DNA of 64,000 nt from assembly GCA_039000515.1 (NCBI GenBank), contig JBCFYV010000100.1, positions 55,613,433 to 55,677,432 on the forward strand, read 5' to 3'. This DNA comes from Timema cristinae (Eukaryota; Arthropoda; Insecta; Phasmatodea; Timematidae). Each line of letters starts with the position of its first letter. The first letter of the stretch is position 1. A program made the position numbers and the translations under genes. This document shows positions 1 to 10,879 of the stretch, one piece after another. Under the pieces are notes generated by a model. It worked only from the letters and a program-made list of their open reading frames with translations, was not told the DNA's origin and did no database searches.

Positions 1-235
1 TTGGTAAACGGGATTTAATGAATTGAGTGAGAGACGCCTCAAAGTTTCCAGTATAAGAAGAAACTTCCTAGTGTGTAAAAAAAACAAAGGTATGATTTTT
101 TTTTTTGTGTGTGGTAGAAAATATAAATTTTGGTAAACGGGATTTAATGATTGAGTGAGAGACGCCTCAAAGTTCCATATAAGAAGAAACTTCTTAGTGT
201 GTAAAAAAAAACAAGGTATGATTTTTTTTTTTTCA
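1..235. repeat. Tandem duplication, about 129-bp unit, two copies
   Basis: The sequence starting TTGGTAAACGGGATTTAATG at base 1 restarts at base 130, with small indels mostly in A and T runs. The first copy is cut by the window edge, so the true copy number is unknown. Confidence 0.85.
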
Positions 236-2250
236 AAGCTCGTTCGAGAACGTACGACGTTGCTGGCTTATCGTATGGGTCTGGTAACAGGATATCAGAG
301 CAATAAAAGAGGTGTGCAGTTTCATTAGTCCTCGTTGAGCGGTTTATTCAAACTAGCTCTCAGTCAATCCTAAAATAAAACCCGTATGCATTAATTTAAA
401 GGTAAAACTTTAACATTACATTAGTTATTCTAATTAGGAACATGATCAAATAAAATAACTGGACTTATAACATTTTTGTACCCTCAAGCATTTTGTTCAA
501 TAAAATGTATTTCTAACTAAGGTACGTACATCTTTAAACATACTTCATTTACGTACATTAAAATTTATCATAGTTTCAGATAAAGTGATTAATTATCGTG
601 CCGGGGACTGGATGTTGTGCTTGTTCTAGTCTTTATTTAGACATAATATGAAGAAGCTATGACAGGCCTAGCAATCCGGTAGTGTAAAATACTACTTTAA
701 TAAAAAAAAAACTGGCCACATGCTTGGAAAACAATAATTAATGGAAGTAGTAAAAAGTAAAGTATGTAAAACAAAGTTTTATTACATTTTTATTTTTTAT
801 ACTGAGAAAAAACGTTGAATATAATTTTTTTTAAGGAGCTCTTTACTCGCGCTCTGAGCTAGCGGACAAAAAACTGTATGTGTATGATATATATATATAT
901 ATAAAATAAGTAAAAAAAAAACACCTGTCCATGTCAGTCTGTCGTTAGGGTTTATTTGGTATCAGGAGAACAGAACAATAAAGTAGTTATAATAACGGTT
1001 TGAATTTCACTAGAGAAGCTTTTTTTCAAATCACAACACACTGAGCTAGGCGCTAACATTGTCGGGGCATTGTTTTGAGAGGGGGGGGGGGTCTCTTTCA
1101 TTTCTAATAACCGTGTGTTATTTTTATAAGATAATTAATATCAACAATGGATTTAAAAAGATTTATTTTTATTTCTCAAATTTTATTTTTCCACATCTTT
1201 TTGATCTTCCCTCAAACCTCCCGTGGCACACATGTTGATTCTTTGCATCACACCGGTCGAAAAACGCTACATTATTCATATTTTAAGTTCTAACCACGAC
1301 TTTATTTGAAATATACGGATTAATTAATATAAATTTTAAAACAAAACTAAATAAATTTAAGAATTTGATAAATAATCATGACAAGGAACGCAATCATGCT
1401 TTATTTAAAGATATTATTATAATTTATTGATCGTATTTTTTTAGTGACATCGAGATGCCTTTTTTTATTAAATCTAGAATAATGCTCTAACTTTAACTCT
1501 AAGTGTTAACCAGGCACATACCTCTACAAATCAACGGATTTTATGTTTTCCAAATTTATTTTCAAGTTGGGTGCTTCCATAAATGTACAGTACTCTGTCT
1601 TCTGCACTCTAATAATGATTATAATGATCACAGTAATACAAATAATAATTAGTGTGGGGGGGAGAGAGAGATTATTTGTTTGAGAACGTTTTACTAACCA
1701 TTAGCGACGTATCTTAACGAATTTGAGGTTATTATAAGGGTTAAGTAAATGGTGGATCTTTAATTAACTGCACAAATCGGGACTGGAGAGAAAAGATGAG
1801 AAATCTAATATTTAAAAAAAAATCCCTTGGTGTATCAAACCAGAATTGAAACGAGGCCAACTGGGTCAACGTCAGGAGTTAATTGAAATATTTTCGGTTG
1901 TGTTTTTTTTATTGCTTGCAGTAAGTAGGCCTAGGTAAACTTTAATTCAATAATGATAGTCAGGATTTAGATTTGTATTCCCCACCCCAAAAAAACACAG
2001 TTAAAGAGTATTATTATTAAGTTTATAAACAACAAACACACTTGTATTAATTAGTTGTTTTATTAAACATATGCATGTAAAAACGAAATAATATTGTTTA
2101 AGTTATTTTTATTCTGAGCTAAGACAAAAGGTTTGAATTTATATCAATATTAATGTTGATAGTGTGTTTGAACTATGAAGTAGGTATTATATTATTATTA
2201 TTATCATTATTATAAGGTCTGTCTTTCGACAAATCGAGTCCTCCAACAGC
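236..2250. other. AT-rich intergenic DNA
   Basis: No coding frame is convincing here. The stretch holds short microsatellites, a SINE-D body (about 590-725), and at 1140-1270 an interspersed repeat that recurs at 29940-30060 (shared motifs GATTTAAAAAGATTTA, CCCTCAAAC, TCACACCGGT). Confidence 0.6.
590..725 (+). mobile_element. SINE-D body, 5' part missing or unrecognisable
   Basis: The block GGGGACTGGATGTTGT, a CTAGTCTT motif and GACAGGCCTAGCA match the bodies at 27420-27700 (+) and 44215-44455 (-). No clear tRNA-like head is seen before this copy. Confidence 0.65.
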
Positions 2251-2254
2251 AAGC

Positions 2255-2400
2255 CGTAGGTAGGTTGTTAAGCGATGACGAGGCGATCGGGATTCGAATC
2301 CCATGCCGGATGCTATGAGCCTGCTCTCCCTCCACGCAGATGTGGGTACGTACTTACACCCCCCCCCCCCCCCAACCCCTTTCTTGCCCGGGTGAATGAA
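2255..2400 (+). mobile_element. Degenerate SINE-B-like fragment
   Basis: A B-box-like GGGATTCGAATCCC is followed by a CTCCCTCCACGCAGATGTGGG block, as in SINE-B. Its 89-codon open frame is a by-product of the repeat. Confidence 0.5.
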
Positions 2401-2825
2401 GGGAGGACAGCCGTCGTCAATATCGATCGCATAAGTCTTCTGTCGTGTAGCGTGGATATGATACTAGAAGAACAGAATATTGAAGGAGGTATGCCTTCAC
2501 ATAAAATTGACCTTTCGTATTTTTTATTTGAAATAAAATTATGAGTGGTTATTTAGTTAAGTTCTCATTCGAATGTATTATTAAAACAAAACATGATTGA
2601 GTAAATAGAAATAATAGGAGGTCTAAAAATTGAATTAGCTAAAAATAGATAAATTTAAGAATCTCTCTGGGGATTTATTAATTAATGGTTTTAATACTTA
2701 TAAAATTAATAACCTTTTGTTTTCTTCTCATAAGATTTATATTTCCCCAGTTTTTGTTTGAAACGGTAAACACTAAACAGTTAACCAAAATGAAAATATC
2801 GTTTAGAAATGAAATTTTATTTTTA

Positions 2826-2960
2826 TTGGTGTTCGAATTCTAGTCAGGTGCGCTAAAAGTTTTATAGTACCTCCTAAATAGTTTCTCACTATACCTCCAC
2901 GCAAATGCGAGTACACTCCTCTAAATCCTACATGATTTATTTCCCACCCCACCCACCAGG
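2826..2960 (+). mobile_element. SINE-B fragment
   Basis: GGTGTTCGAATTCTAGTCAG followed by CCTCCACGCAAATGCG and a pyrimidine-rich block matches the middle of SINE-B. Confidence 0.5.
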
Positions 2961-3187
2961 GTAAAGAGGATGTGTAGCTCAACACACACAATTTTTGATG
3001 TGGTGTGTGTAGTAAGTAAACACACATATATAATCTTTAAAAAAAATTAAAACATTGTTCTTTTTTAATCGTAAGGAAACTTACTTAATTCTTTATAGGC
3101 AAAGAAAGGTTAATAAAACAAACAGCTGGTTTAAATAAATAAATAATAATAACTTCTTAGATAATAAGTAACTTTATTTATTTATTA

Positions 3188-3496
3188 GGGTGACCTGGTG
3201 GTCTAGGGGTAAGGTGTCAGACTTCTTTGCTGGCGGCCGGGGTTCAATCCTCGGTCCCGGCAAAGATTTATCTGATTACCAAACCCTTCCTTCACCTCTG
3301 ACAAAGATATCTTGTGAATGTGGGGAATGCCAGGCCGCCACCGTGGTTCGGATTCCACGTTAAACTGTAGGTCCTTCATTTTCATCTCACAATCACCCTA
3401 CCTACCATTACACATTAGCGTAAGTGCGTATAACCCGAATGGGTAGTAAGACGCGGTGCTAATAATAATAATAATAATAATATAATAATAATAATA
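3188..3496 (+). mobile_element. SINE-A, full length
   Basis: The element opens with a tRNA-like head: A box around GGTCTAGGGGTAAGG, B box GGGTTCAATCC. The SINE-A body follows (ACCTCTGACAAG, CGTGGTTCGGATTCCACG) and then the shared 3' tail with CCCGAATGGG, ending in (AAT)n. Pol III transcription and LINE-driven retroposition are family knowledge, not seen here. Confidence 0.9.
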
Positions 3497-3799
3497 TTAA
3501 TTTATTTTTGCTCTCTCTCTATCCGGGAGGGGCAAGCAAGAAAAGACGTCAGCGTGTCACGGGTCTGACGTGGTGTGGCTCTAATACTAGGAGACTAGAG
3601 CAATGAAGGAGGTGTTTTACAACAGCAGCAGTGGAGTAAGTAATATGATTGTATCAAGCTTTATATTATTTTGAAAACTATTCATGCGGATTAAGAGAAA
3701 ATTAATTTAATTAGTAGATCGGTTGGAAAAGTTATCCCCGGTAAAAACTAAAATTTAAAATTCTAGGGTTTAAACTCCACGTTGATAACTTGCTTGACA

Positions 3800-4269
3800 T
3801 CTATACTTATATAATAACATGTCCTGACTGACTGATTCATCATCGCCGAGCGCAAACTATCAAGGCTACAAGCATGAAATTCATTGTGTTATGCAGGCAC
3901 CCACTAAGAAAGGATTTTAGAAAATTCCATCCCAAAGGGGTCAAAATAGGGGATGATAATATGTATGATAATATGTATGAAAGTCCGTCATTTTGAAAGT
4001 TACATAAACAAAATTTTGTATTTCGGTTATTGACGTAAAACAAATAAATACGTGTTTCAGGAATTTTGGAAATTTTATTTAATAAGGGATGAAAAAGGGG
4101 GTGAAAGTTTGTATCGGACTTGCATTATTTTTGATCTGAGGTCAAGTTATGGTCATCAACGTAACGTAATATTTTAAATTAATCTGTAAAAATACATATG
4201 TATATTTTCGTATTTGTAATATAATCAACTTCCACACGAGCAAAGCCGCGGGCAACAACAGCTTACTAG
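3800..4269 (+). mobile_element. Non-autonomous Helitron-like element
   Basis: It starts TCTATACTTATATAATAA, has an internal GACTGACTGA run, and near the end carries CAAAGCCGCGGGC before a terminal CTAG. The flanks are A before TC and T after CTAG, as expected for Helitron insertion between A and T. The 3' hairpin is degraded. No Rep/helicase frame is present. Confidence 0.65.
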
Positions 4270-5730
4270 TAAGATATATGAATGTTATATAATGAATGAA
4301 TGAATGAATGATTGTTCAAAAGTTATGTTAGTTTAAAATTCAAGTGTGGATTTGATTTAACTTTTGATTCAGAAACTTTACTTTAAAAATACATAATAAC
4401 AAAAAAATAATTATTTTATTTTATTTGAAAAGGCTGCATGGTCTGAACACCCTGATTATGACTTATAACAAAATATTAATTGAGCAGACAAAATAAGTAT
4501 AAAGCAAATCCCTCGGTCGACAATAATTATCTGTCTGAGATTTGCCGAAGATAAAAAAAAACTCACAAAATGATTATTAAAATAAATTCTTGCTTGCTGG
4601 TTGGTGTGGTATGGTATTTTATTTTCCATATTACTTGTTTCCGCGTTGTATTAGGAGACCATAGAATTGAAGAGGGTGGTAGCTTGCGTAGTGCCTTGCT
4701 TTTTTTTTTCCTTGTTCAAACTGTCTCGTCTCGATTAGTCTTCTGGCGAAAGTATTAAGAGAACATAAGAATCAAGGAGATGTATCTCAGCTTTTAAAAT
4801 AAACATACGTGAAAATGATATTAAATGGTACTCAATATAGTAATCTGACAGTGGCGGCTCGTAGCTAAGTTTAGTGGGAGTGCTGCTCCAGAAAAGTTTT
4901 AGCCTTTGTTTTAAAATTGTGTAAAAGGAAAAAAAACATGTATAAAGAGAAAATTTATTCAGGAACTTAATAAAATCTTAACAAAAAAAAACCAAACATT
5001 TTAATCTTACTTTAACTTAAATTGTTACAGTTCAAGCTTGATCTAATAATTTAAAAATGAAATCCATTCTTCTTGTTTAAATTTGCGCAAAAAGTTCATT
5101 AATTTTCTCCTTGATCTCTGGATGACAATTGAGGAAATTTTTCTCCATTGAAAGTACTGCAAGCGCATTTAGTCTTTCTGTTAAATAAAAAAGAAATTCA
5201 TCAAATAAATAGCTGGAAGAATAATAATAATCTAACTCTACACTCTTCTACATTTTATCCCATTCAAGAATATGGTACATGGTTTTTAAGCACAACACAC
5301 GCTATGTAAAAAAAAACACTTCCTTGTACCATCACGCTTGAGCCGGCACTGCGGGAGCAACAGTGCTCTCTCTACCTGGCAGTCCGCCTTCATCCTTACC
5401 CCCTCCTATGTGTTCATGCGCACAACAGTCAAACACCACGTCGCTGGCACTGTGAAGCACAGTTCCATACAAAGATCTTTCTATCTTTTTCATAAACTGG
5501 GAGATGGCTACTGAAGTACTGACATTAAGCTTAAGGAATATATATTGTACTACAAAAATAAATAAAGAATTAAAGAAAAAAGGACTCATTATAATAAATG
5601 TTATCGATAATATCAAGTGGAGATTAATTTGTAAAACCATTAAAGAAAAATGTCGTAAATTGTGATCTTGATATCAAGATTTATTGGGTTACATTTATTT
5701 TAGAATCCTAACATTTAAACTTCTTAAATA
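4270..5730. other. AT-rich intergenic DNA
   Basis: Apart from the possible transposon at 4849-5351, I see no gene. The open frames at 4570-4758 (+) and 5332-5640 (-) have no coding-like composition or recognisable domain. Confidence 0.5.
4849..5351. mobile_element. Possible hAT-like non-autonomous DNA transposon
   Basis: The left end CAGTGGCGGCTCG and the right end CGAGC-type sequence ending GCCGGCACTG form imperfect inverted termini of about 13 bp. The 8-bp flanks (TAATCTGA, CGGGAGCA) do not match, so the call is weak. Confidence 0.3.
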
Positions 5731-5819
5731 TTAACACGTATGTGGTTTTTGTTGAAAATGTTTGCTAAGCAACTTGATTATTTTAGAAACGTAAACGTAT
5801 TTAGAATTCTAAGGCTTTC

Positions 5820-6300
5820 CAATTTTCCTTCTACCTGTTCCTGTCATCGTTCCTCTCCTCCAACCTCCTCCTACCGTTCTGCCATCGTTCTTCTCCTCCA
5901 CTCCTCCTACCTGTTCCTGTCATCGTTCCTCTCCTCAACCTCCTCCTACCGTTCCTGCCATCGTTCCTCTCCTCCAACTCCCTCCTACCTGTTCCTGTCA
6001 TCGTTCCCTCCTCCAACCTCCTCCTACCTTCTGCCATCGTTCTTCTCCTCCAACCTCCTCTACCTGTTCCTGTCATCGTTCCTCTCCTCCAACCTCCCTC
6101 CTACCCGTTCCTGCCATGTTCCTCTCTCCACCTCCCTCTACCCTTCCTGCCATTGTTCTTCTCCTCACTCCTCACCTGTTTCCCGTTATCGTTCTCTCCT
6201 CCTCCTCCCTCTAGCTGTTCTGTCATCGTTCCTCTCTCCAACCCCTCCCTGTTCCTGTCATCGTTCTCTCCTCATCCTCCCTCCTACCTGTTCCTGTCGG
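5820..6300. repeat. Pyrimidine-rich minisatellite, about 35-42-bp units
   Basis: Roughly a dozen diverged units are built from CCTGTTCCTGTCATCGTTCC and CTCCTCCAACCTCCTCC. The last unit (6280-6315) overlaps the DH44 stop codon and its final codons, so the array lies in the DH44 3' untranslated region. The long open frames on both strands across the array are repeat artefacts. Confidence 0.85.
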
Positions 6301-6577
6301 CGCTCCTCTCCTCCAAACCCTCCAGTGATCCCTCCACGTTCTGTTCGTTGTCATCCAGGAGCTGTGATTGGTTCGCGTTCCTCTTGCCGATGGACCTGAG
6401 TAGCTCCCGGTTGGCCAGGATCTGGTCCTCTGACTGGCGCATGCGCCGTCGGGCGATCTCCAACAGGAGCCTCTGTCGCAGCACGTCCAGAGGGTTCACG
6501 ATGGAAGGGAAGGTCCTCCGGTCCGCTTGACGCGCCGCGCCGCCTTCGAACAAAGTTTTGAGCAGGATGGGTTGTGT
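6284..6577 (-). CDS. Dh44: Diuretic hormone 44 precursor, exon 2 (hormone exon)
   Basis: This exon encodes the CRF-like diuretic hormone, a secreted neuropeptide that acts through class B GPCRs and cAMP to drive fluid secretion (family knowledge). Seen here: exon residues 20-21 are an Arg-Arg cleavage site. About 42 residues follow, with the family signature [20 protein letters not shown] and then [11 protein letters not shown]. The mature region ends in Gly-Lys-Arg, the amidation plus dibasic cleavage signal. A 31-residue acidic C-terminal spacer ends at TAG. The acceptor is AG just before 6577; a second CAG three bases upstream makes a NAGNAG site. The exon joins 8844-9097 in phase 0. No start codon is needed, because this is an internal or last exon. 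Identity is very secure; exact mature termini are inferred. Confidence 0.92.
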   Translation of the reverse strand, partial: TQPILLKTLFEGGAARQADRRTFPSIVNPLDVLRQRLLLEIARRRMRQSEDQILANRELLRSIGKRNANQSQLLDDNEQNVEGSLEGLEERSADRNR

Positions 6578-6664
6578 CTGCTGACACGGTACTCGCGCGG
6601 GGGGGGGGGGGGGGGAGGAGAGACTTGTGTGATGTCATGACAGACACGTGGTCTCCGTCTAGAC

Positions 6665-7375
6665 CAGTGGTTCTCAATCTTTGTTCACGGCACACTATTA
6701 TATATTTCGTGTGTCCTTGCGGCACACTGAATGTGCAAGTTACGCGACACACTGGGAGCCTCGGCCAAACGCATGAGCGGAGTAATTACTCAACTCGTTG
6801 ATTGTAAAGACATTTTATTGTTTGAAATAAAATAAAATAAAGATTTCGAACGTTTTTATATTTTTTTTAAATGGATATGTGTATGTATATATATATATCT
6901 TTAAAAAAAATAGAAAATGGAAAAATGTTCGAAATTTTTATATTATTTTATTTCATAGAATAAAACTAAAATAAAGAGTTCGAATATTTTTCTATTATTT
7001 ATTTTAAAAAAAAGAAATATATATCTCACCCTATCTTACTACCCGTTCGGCCTATAACCTATGTACCAATTACGATAATGTGTTAAGGATTAGGAAGGTT
7101 TAATTTAGGGAAAGTGCAACAGCATTTGCGTGGAGGGATAATGGAAAAAGGTTGAGGGTAAACCCCCTCGGGGTGCCTGACAGGTATTGAGGCCCCGATA
7201 TGCCCATTTTCAGAAGTCTAGTCCAACACGAGAGTAGCGCGTTAGACCGTACTGTCACGGTAGGAGGTACAAAGAAAATGGTGAATGAAACTACTTTTAA
7301 TGATTTTTTTTTTAATTAACAATAGGCCCTACCATGATGTCAATAATTTCGTGGAGCACCCTTTGAGAACCACTG
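6665..7375. mobile_element. hAT-like non-autonomous DNA transposon in the DH44 intron
   Basis: The terminal inverted repeats are CAGTGGTTCTCAA on the left and TTGAGAACCACTG on the right, a common hAT terminus. The flanking octamers GTCTAGAC and GGCTAGGA agree at 5 of 8 positions. A SINE-B copy is nested at 7029-7255. No transposase frame is visible. The element ends 88 bp upstream of the DH44 exon 2 acceptor. Confidence 0.75.
7029..7255 (-). mobile_element. SINE-B nested in the hAT-like element
   Basis: The 3' tail (TCTTACTACCCGTTCGG read on +), the GCATTTGCGTGGAGGGA block and a head with GTAGCGCGTTAGACCGTAC are all recognisable. The B-box region is rearranged. Confidence 0.75.
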
Positions 7376-7489
7376 GGCTAGGACACATTCCTCTTCAGTT
7401 TAACTCGTCCTACATGGTGAGAGCCAAACACTAATTTTATTAATTATTGTTTAAATTTAATTTAATATTTAACTATCATATATATATTT

Positions 7490-7725
7490 CTAGCACCGCG
7501 TCTTACTACCCGTTCGGGTTATACTTTCATGTACTAACTACGTTAATAGTTTTAGGGATTAACAAGGTTATATTTATAGGAAATGTACCCGCATTTGCGT
7601 AGAAGGAGAGTGGTAAACTCCTCTCAGTACATCCAACCAAGATACGAACCTTTTTCTCCCCTTCATCGGCAGTCTATTCAACTGCGAGGGTAGAGCTCAC
7701 CCTAGACCGTGCGGCCACCGAAAAG
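7490..7725 (-). mobile_element. SINE-B copy
   Basis: The shared tail TACTACCCGTTCGGGTTATA, the GCATTTGCGTAGAAGG block, and the tRNA-like head with GACCGTGCGGCCACCGAA are all present in order. Confidence 0.85.
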
Positions 7726-7867
7726 GATGGCAAGGTAGACATGTTTTTAATTAATCTCGGTACTATATATTAAATAAAATTATCATTTAATTGATTATTG
7801 ATACTTAATTAAATACTAGCAGCATAAAGCCACAACCGAGTCGCTGGTGGCTGTGATATCAATGATA

Positions 7868-7925
7868 GCTCTTAGTAGCTGATGATATTCACACGTCCAT
7901 TACAGACTCTGCCTTAAAAATATGA
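7868..7925 (-). repeat. Short interspersed repeat, also at 58655-58720
   Basis: On the minus strand this contains AAGGCAGAGTCTGTAATGG, CGTGTGAATATCATCAGCTA. The same text with few changes occurs on the plus strand near 58670. The parent element is unknown. Confidence 0.55.
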
Positions 7926-7947
7926 ACACAAGTTGTTCTCACGTGTT

Positions 7948-8090
7948 CACAAGTTGTTATTAATACACGTCTTGTCAGAGGTGAAGGAAGGGTTTGGCAA
8001 TCAGATAGATATATCTGTGCCAAGACCGGGGATTGAACCCTGGACCTCCAACACAGAAATCCGAAACCTTACCCCTAGACCATCAAACCA
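7948..8090 (-). mobile_element. SINE-A, 3' part missing
   Basis: The head (CTAAGGTTTCGG-type, reverse of ACCTTACCCCTAGACC), the B box and the GGTGAAGGAAGGGTTTGG body are present. The tail half is absent. Confidence 0.8.
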
Positions 8091-8469
8091 TTTAAAAATT
8101 TAGTTAATAGTTAAAAAAAAAAAAAAAGGTTTTATCCTTGCTGTATACATTTATTAGATAAATATTTTACATGTTGATGTTTATGCAATAAACAATTTAA
8201 TTGATTATTAGTTAATTTATTTGTAATTCCGCAGTATTTGGTTTTATAAATCACTTATATATCAACATTTAATATTAAATTGTTAAGATAAAATATTAAA
8301 ATAAAATTATATTACTAATGAACCTTTGAATCTGCATGAACTGGGGGTGGTTGTATCCTAATGCGGCTGCATTTTTCAACCACCCTCACCCATATTCAAT
8401 AAGTGTGATTCAATGCGTAGAGAGGCTTGTAGCGGGTAAAATATCTCTACAAACCTGTGGAACCCGGTT

Positions 8470-8570
8470 CGGAGCCCGCATGGCCTAAAGGTGTCACTCT
8501 CTCAATATACTTGGACTTCCGAGACGGTGAGATTTTTGTTCAAATCCCGGTCGGATGTATAGAGTGTTCA
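8470..8570 (+). mobile_element. SINE-B head fragment
   Basis: GCATGGCCTAAAGGTGTCAC, CTCTCAATATACTTGGACT and a B-box-like TTCAAATCCCGGTCGG match the SINE-B head. Confidence 0.6.
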
Positions 8571-8843
8571 TTTTCCTAAATTGTTTTTCTGTCGCGAAAA
8601 TTGGTTTTTGAATCTCATAACTCAGAATTATGTTCAGATACTCTAAAATTCCCTCCCAAAAGGTTAAATTTCTAAATATTTTCTCTTTTGAGGAGGAGTA
8701 AGGGTGTAATACCCCCGCCAGATGGGACTCCAATTCCCTCCTCACCCCCAATTTGAAATTCAAAAGAATTTAAAGTAGCCTACTTAAATTTAATTATCTA
8801 GCTTTATTTAATTACTCGTTTATTTTTAACCCTCTTTTCTCAC

Positions 8844-9097
8844 CTGAACGCCCGCCTCTCTTTCAAGCTCGCTCAGGACGTAAAAACGAGGGTCTGGCAC
8901 GTTCTCCCAGGTGGGTCCGTGTGAAAGATACTTGGCCGAGAGTTGCGGAGGAGCAGAGACATCTCTTGGTTGGGTGGAGGAACTACGTCGGCGAGCGCCT
9001 CTAGCGACGGCGAGTCGAAGTAGTTCGGCGCTGAGTCGGCGGAGCTGCAAACTGCCGCCACCAGGAGCAGTGTCGACAACAGGGCTGACAGAGACAT
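8844..9097 (-). CDS. Dh44: Diuretic hormone 44 precursor, exon 1 (signal peptide exon)
   Basis: The ATG at 9097 opens a clear signal peptide (MSLSALLSTLLLVAAVCSSA, then DSAPNYF), followed by a spacer with SPSLEALADVVPPPNQEM. In the start frame a stop comes before the exon end. The frame shifted by one missing base instead gives NVPDPRFYVLSELEREAGVQ, a propeptide block like that of other insect DH44 precursors. It then meets a canonical donor (CAG|GTGAG, GT at 8843-8842) in phase 0, matching exon 2. The exon is 254 nt, two more than a multiple of three, so one base seems to be missing between about codons 45 and 65. A consensus indel is the simplest reading; a real frameshift mutation is possible. 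An upstream TTTCAG before 9105 leaves room for a 5' noncoding exon. Confidence 0.87.
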
Positions 9098-9158
9098 CGT
9101 CCCGCTGAAACATTTCGAACGTTTAACATTTAATATTATGTAAGGCAGTAGAGGAGAT

Positions 9159-9166
9159 TATATATA
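9159..9166 (-). promoter_or_regulatory. TATA-like box upstream of DH44
   Basis: TATATATA lies about 62 bp upstream of the DH44 ATG on the minus strand, a plausible core-promoter position. It could equally be chance in AT-rich DNA, because TTTCAG just before the ATG also fits a splice acceptor. Confidence 0.35.
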
Positions 9167-9670
9167 GAGTTTCAGGTAAGTTTATCACGTACTGAAGCGT
9201 TGATTCAACCAATTCTATCCGCGACAGTTTGACTTTCAAACATTTATAATATATAAAATTATGTTTTGTTTTGTTTTCCACTTCTCGCGTTTGTCCTTTA
9301 TGTTATTCATTTTACATGTTCCTAACTATGTGTCCTATCATTCTTTACAATTTTATTTTTTCTCCCACCCTTTTTTTCCTTCTTTAAGGCGCGTTGCGCG
9401 TTTCACACTCCCTCCCACCTGATGAGTTCTGATAGAATGAAACCTAGGTCGGGGGATTGGGCGGTAACGATCAGGTTTTCTTCAAGAGGCAGCCAATACT
9501 TCTTTGTCCAGTGACAGCAATGTAAAGTGTGAACTGTGTTCTTCTTTTCATTGTAAAAGCCATATTTTGTTTGTTACTATTTATTGTTTCTATCCACCTT
9601 TCCTGTACCTTCTTACAAATAGAGTATAGTTTTTTTAAATTAAATCTCTAAGTCGTTAGCGGGTAGACCC

Positions 9671-9995
9671 ACTCAGGTGGTCGAATGGTCTAAGAAGGCG
9701 TCACTCTCAAACAAGACTGGACTACCCATGAAGGGGATATCAAGCATCGAATCCCGGTCGGGTGTTTTTTTTCTTAAATGTTTTTCCTAAGAGCGTAGAA
9801 AACTAATTTTTCTGGGGGGGATGGAGAGAGGGTCTGGATTAACACGTTCTCACCTTTCTATGGCCTTGAGTTTTCCACTCTCTCTCTCCACACAAATGCA
9901 GCTACATCTCCTTTAAACATCCTTCCTAATCCCTAAGACCAGCAGTGTAATAAGTACATAAGCGTATAACCAGACGGGCGGGTTAATTTCTCCTT
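9671..9995 (+). mobile_element. SINE-B copy
   Basis: The head is GGTGGTCGAATGGTCTAAG, with B box TCGAATCCCGGTCGGGTG. The pyrimidine-rich middle with CACAAATGCAGCTACA and the tail CGTATAACCAGACGGGCGGG follow. Confidence 0.8.
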
Positions 9996-10284
9996 GAGTC
10001 CGTGTCGCCATGTTGGAATGTGTCAATACAAGTCGACACGGCGAACTTCTGCGGCGTTTAATTACATTTTATCTGTGGAGCGCGCGTACGTGTGTACTTT
10101 GTTTATGTCCGGAGGAGTGAATAGGTGGGATGAAGGTGTGTGTGTGTGTGTTCCTTACAGGTAACAGAAAGGAAAAGGATTGACAGCGATGTCAGTTAGA
10201 TTAAAACCCGACCTTTTATTTTCTTCTGAGAGCTCTTGTTCGTCGGCTTGCAGTCTTAATGGAAAGCGTCGTAGAGACGGATCA

Positions 10285-10755
10285 CGTATACCATCCCTCT
10301 GAGTCTACTGTAACCTTGTCTAGCAACTGTTCTAGATAAAAACTAAAAGAGGTTCACGATATACCTTTATACTGTAGCCTCGTCTAGCAACTGTTCTAGA
10401 TAAAAACTAAAAGAGGTTCACGATATACCTCTATACTGTAGCCTCGTCTAGCAACTGTTCCTAGATCAAAACTAAAAGAGGTTCAAATATATTATACTGT
10501 AGCCTCGTCTAGTAATGTTCCTAGATAAAAACTAAAAGGGGTTCACATATACCATCTTAATCCCTACCTCGTCTGTCAACTGTTCCTAGTCTAAAAACTA
10601 AAAGACGGTTCACGATATACCTCTGATCTACTGTAGCCTGTCTAGCAACTGTTCCTAGATAAAAACTAAAAGAGGTTCACAATATACCTCTATACTGTAG
10701 CCTCGTCTAGCAAACTGTTCCTAGATAAAAACTAAAAGGGGTTCACAATATACCT
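10285..10755. repeat. 64-bp tandem array, about 7 copies
   Basis: The unit is CTGTAGCCTCGTCTAGCAAC, TGTTCTAGATAAAAACTAAA, AGAGGTTCACGATATACCTC, TATA. Copies differ by small indels. No coding frame persists. Confidence 0.9.
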
Positions 10756-10879
10756 CGAGTGTTTTTAACGATGTTGGCTTTCTGTGACGTCACAGAGAGT
10801 CAAGATAGGGTTTCCCTATATTAATGTGTTCACGTTTTATTTGCGTAGATTTTTTAAAAATATATACCATTGCAAAAAC

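Noticed and set aside
5740..6530. 219- and 125-codon plus frames, Ser/Pro rich
   Set aside because: They read the pyrimidine-rich minisatellite and the antisense of the DH44 exon.
8826..9113. 95-codon minus frame read as a separate protein
   Set aside because: Its first part is the antisense-like shift of the DH44 signal region; only its last ~30 codons are the true DH44 frame after the break.
9170..9181. Perfect plus-strand splice donor TTTCAGGTAAGT
   Set aside because: No plus-strand coding frame leads into it; the gene here is on the minus strand.
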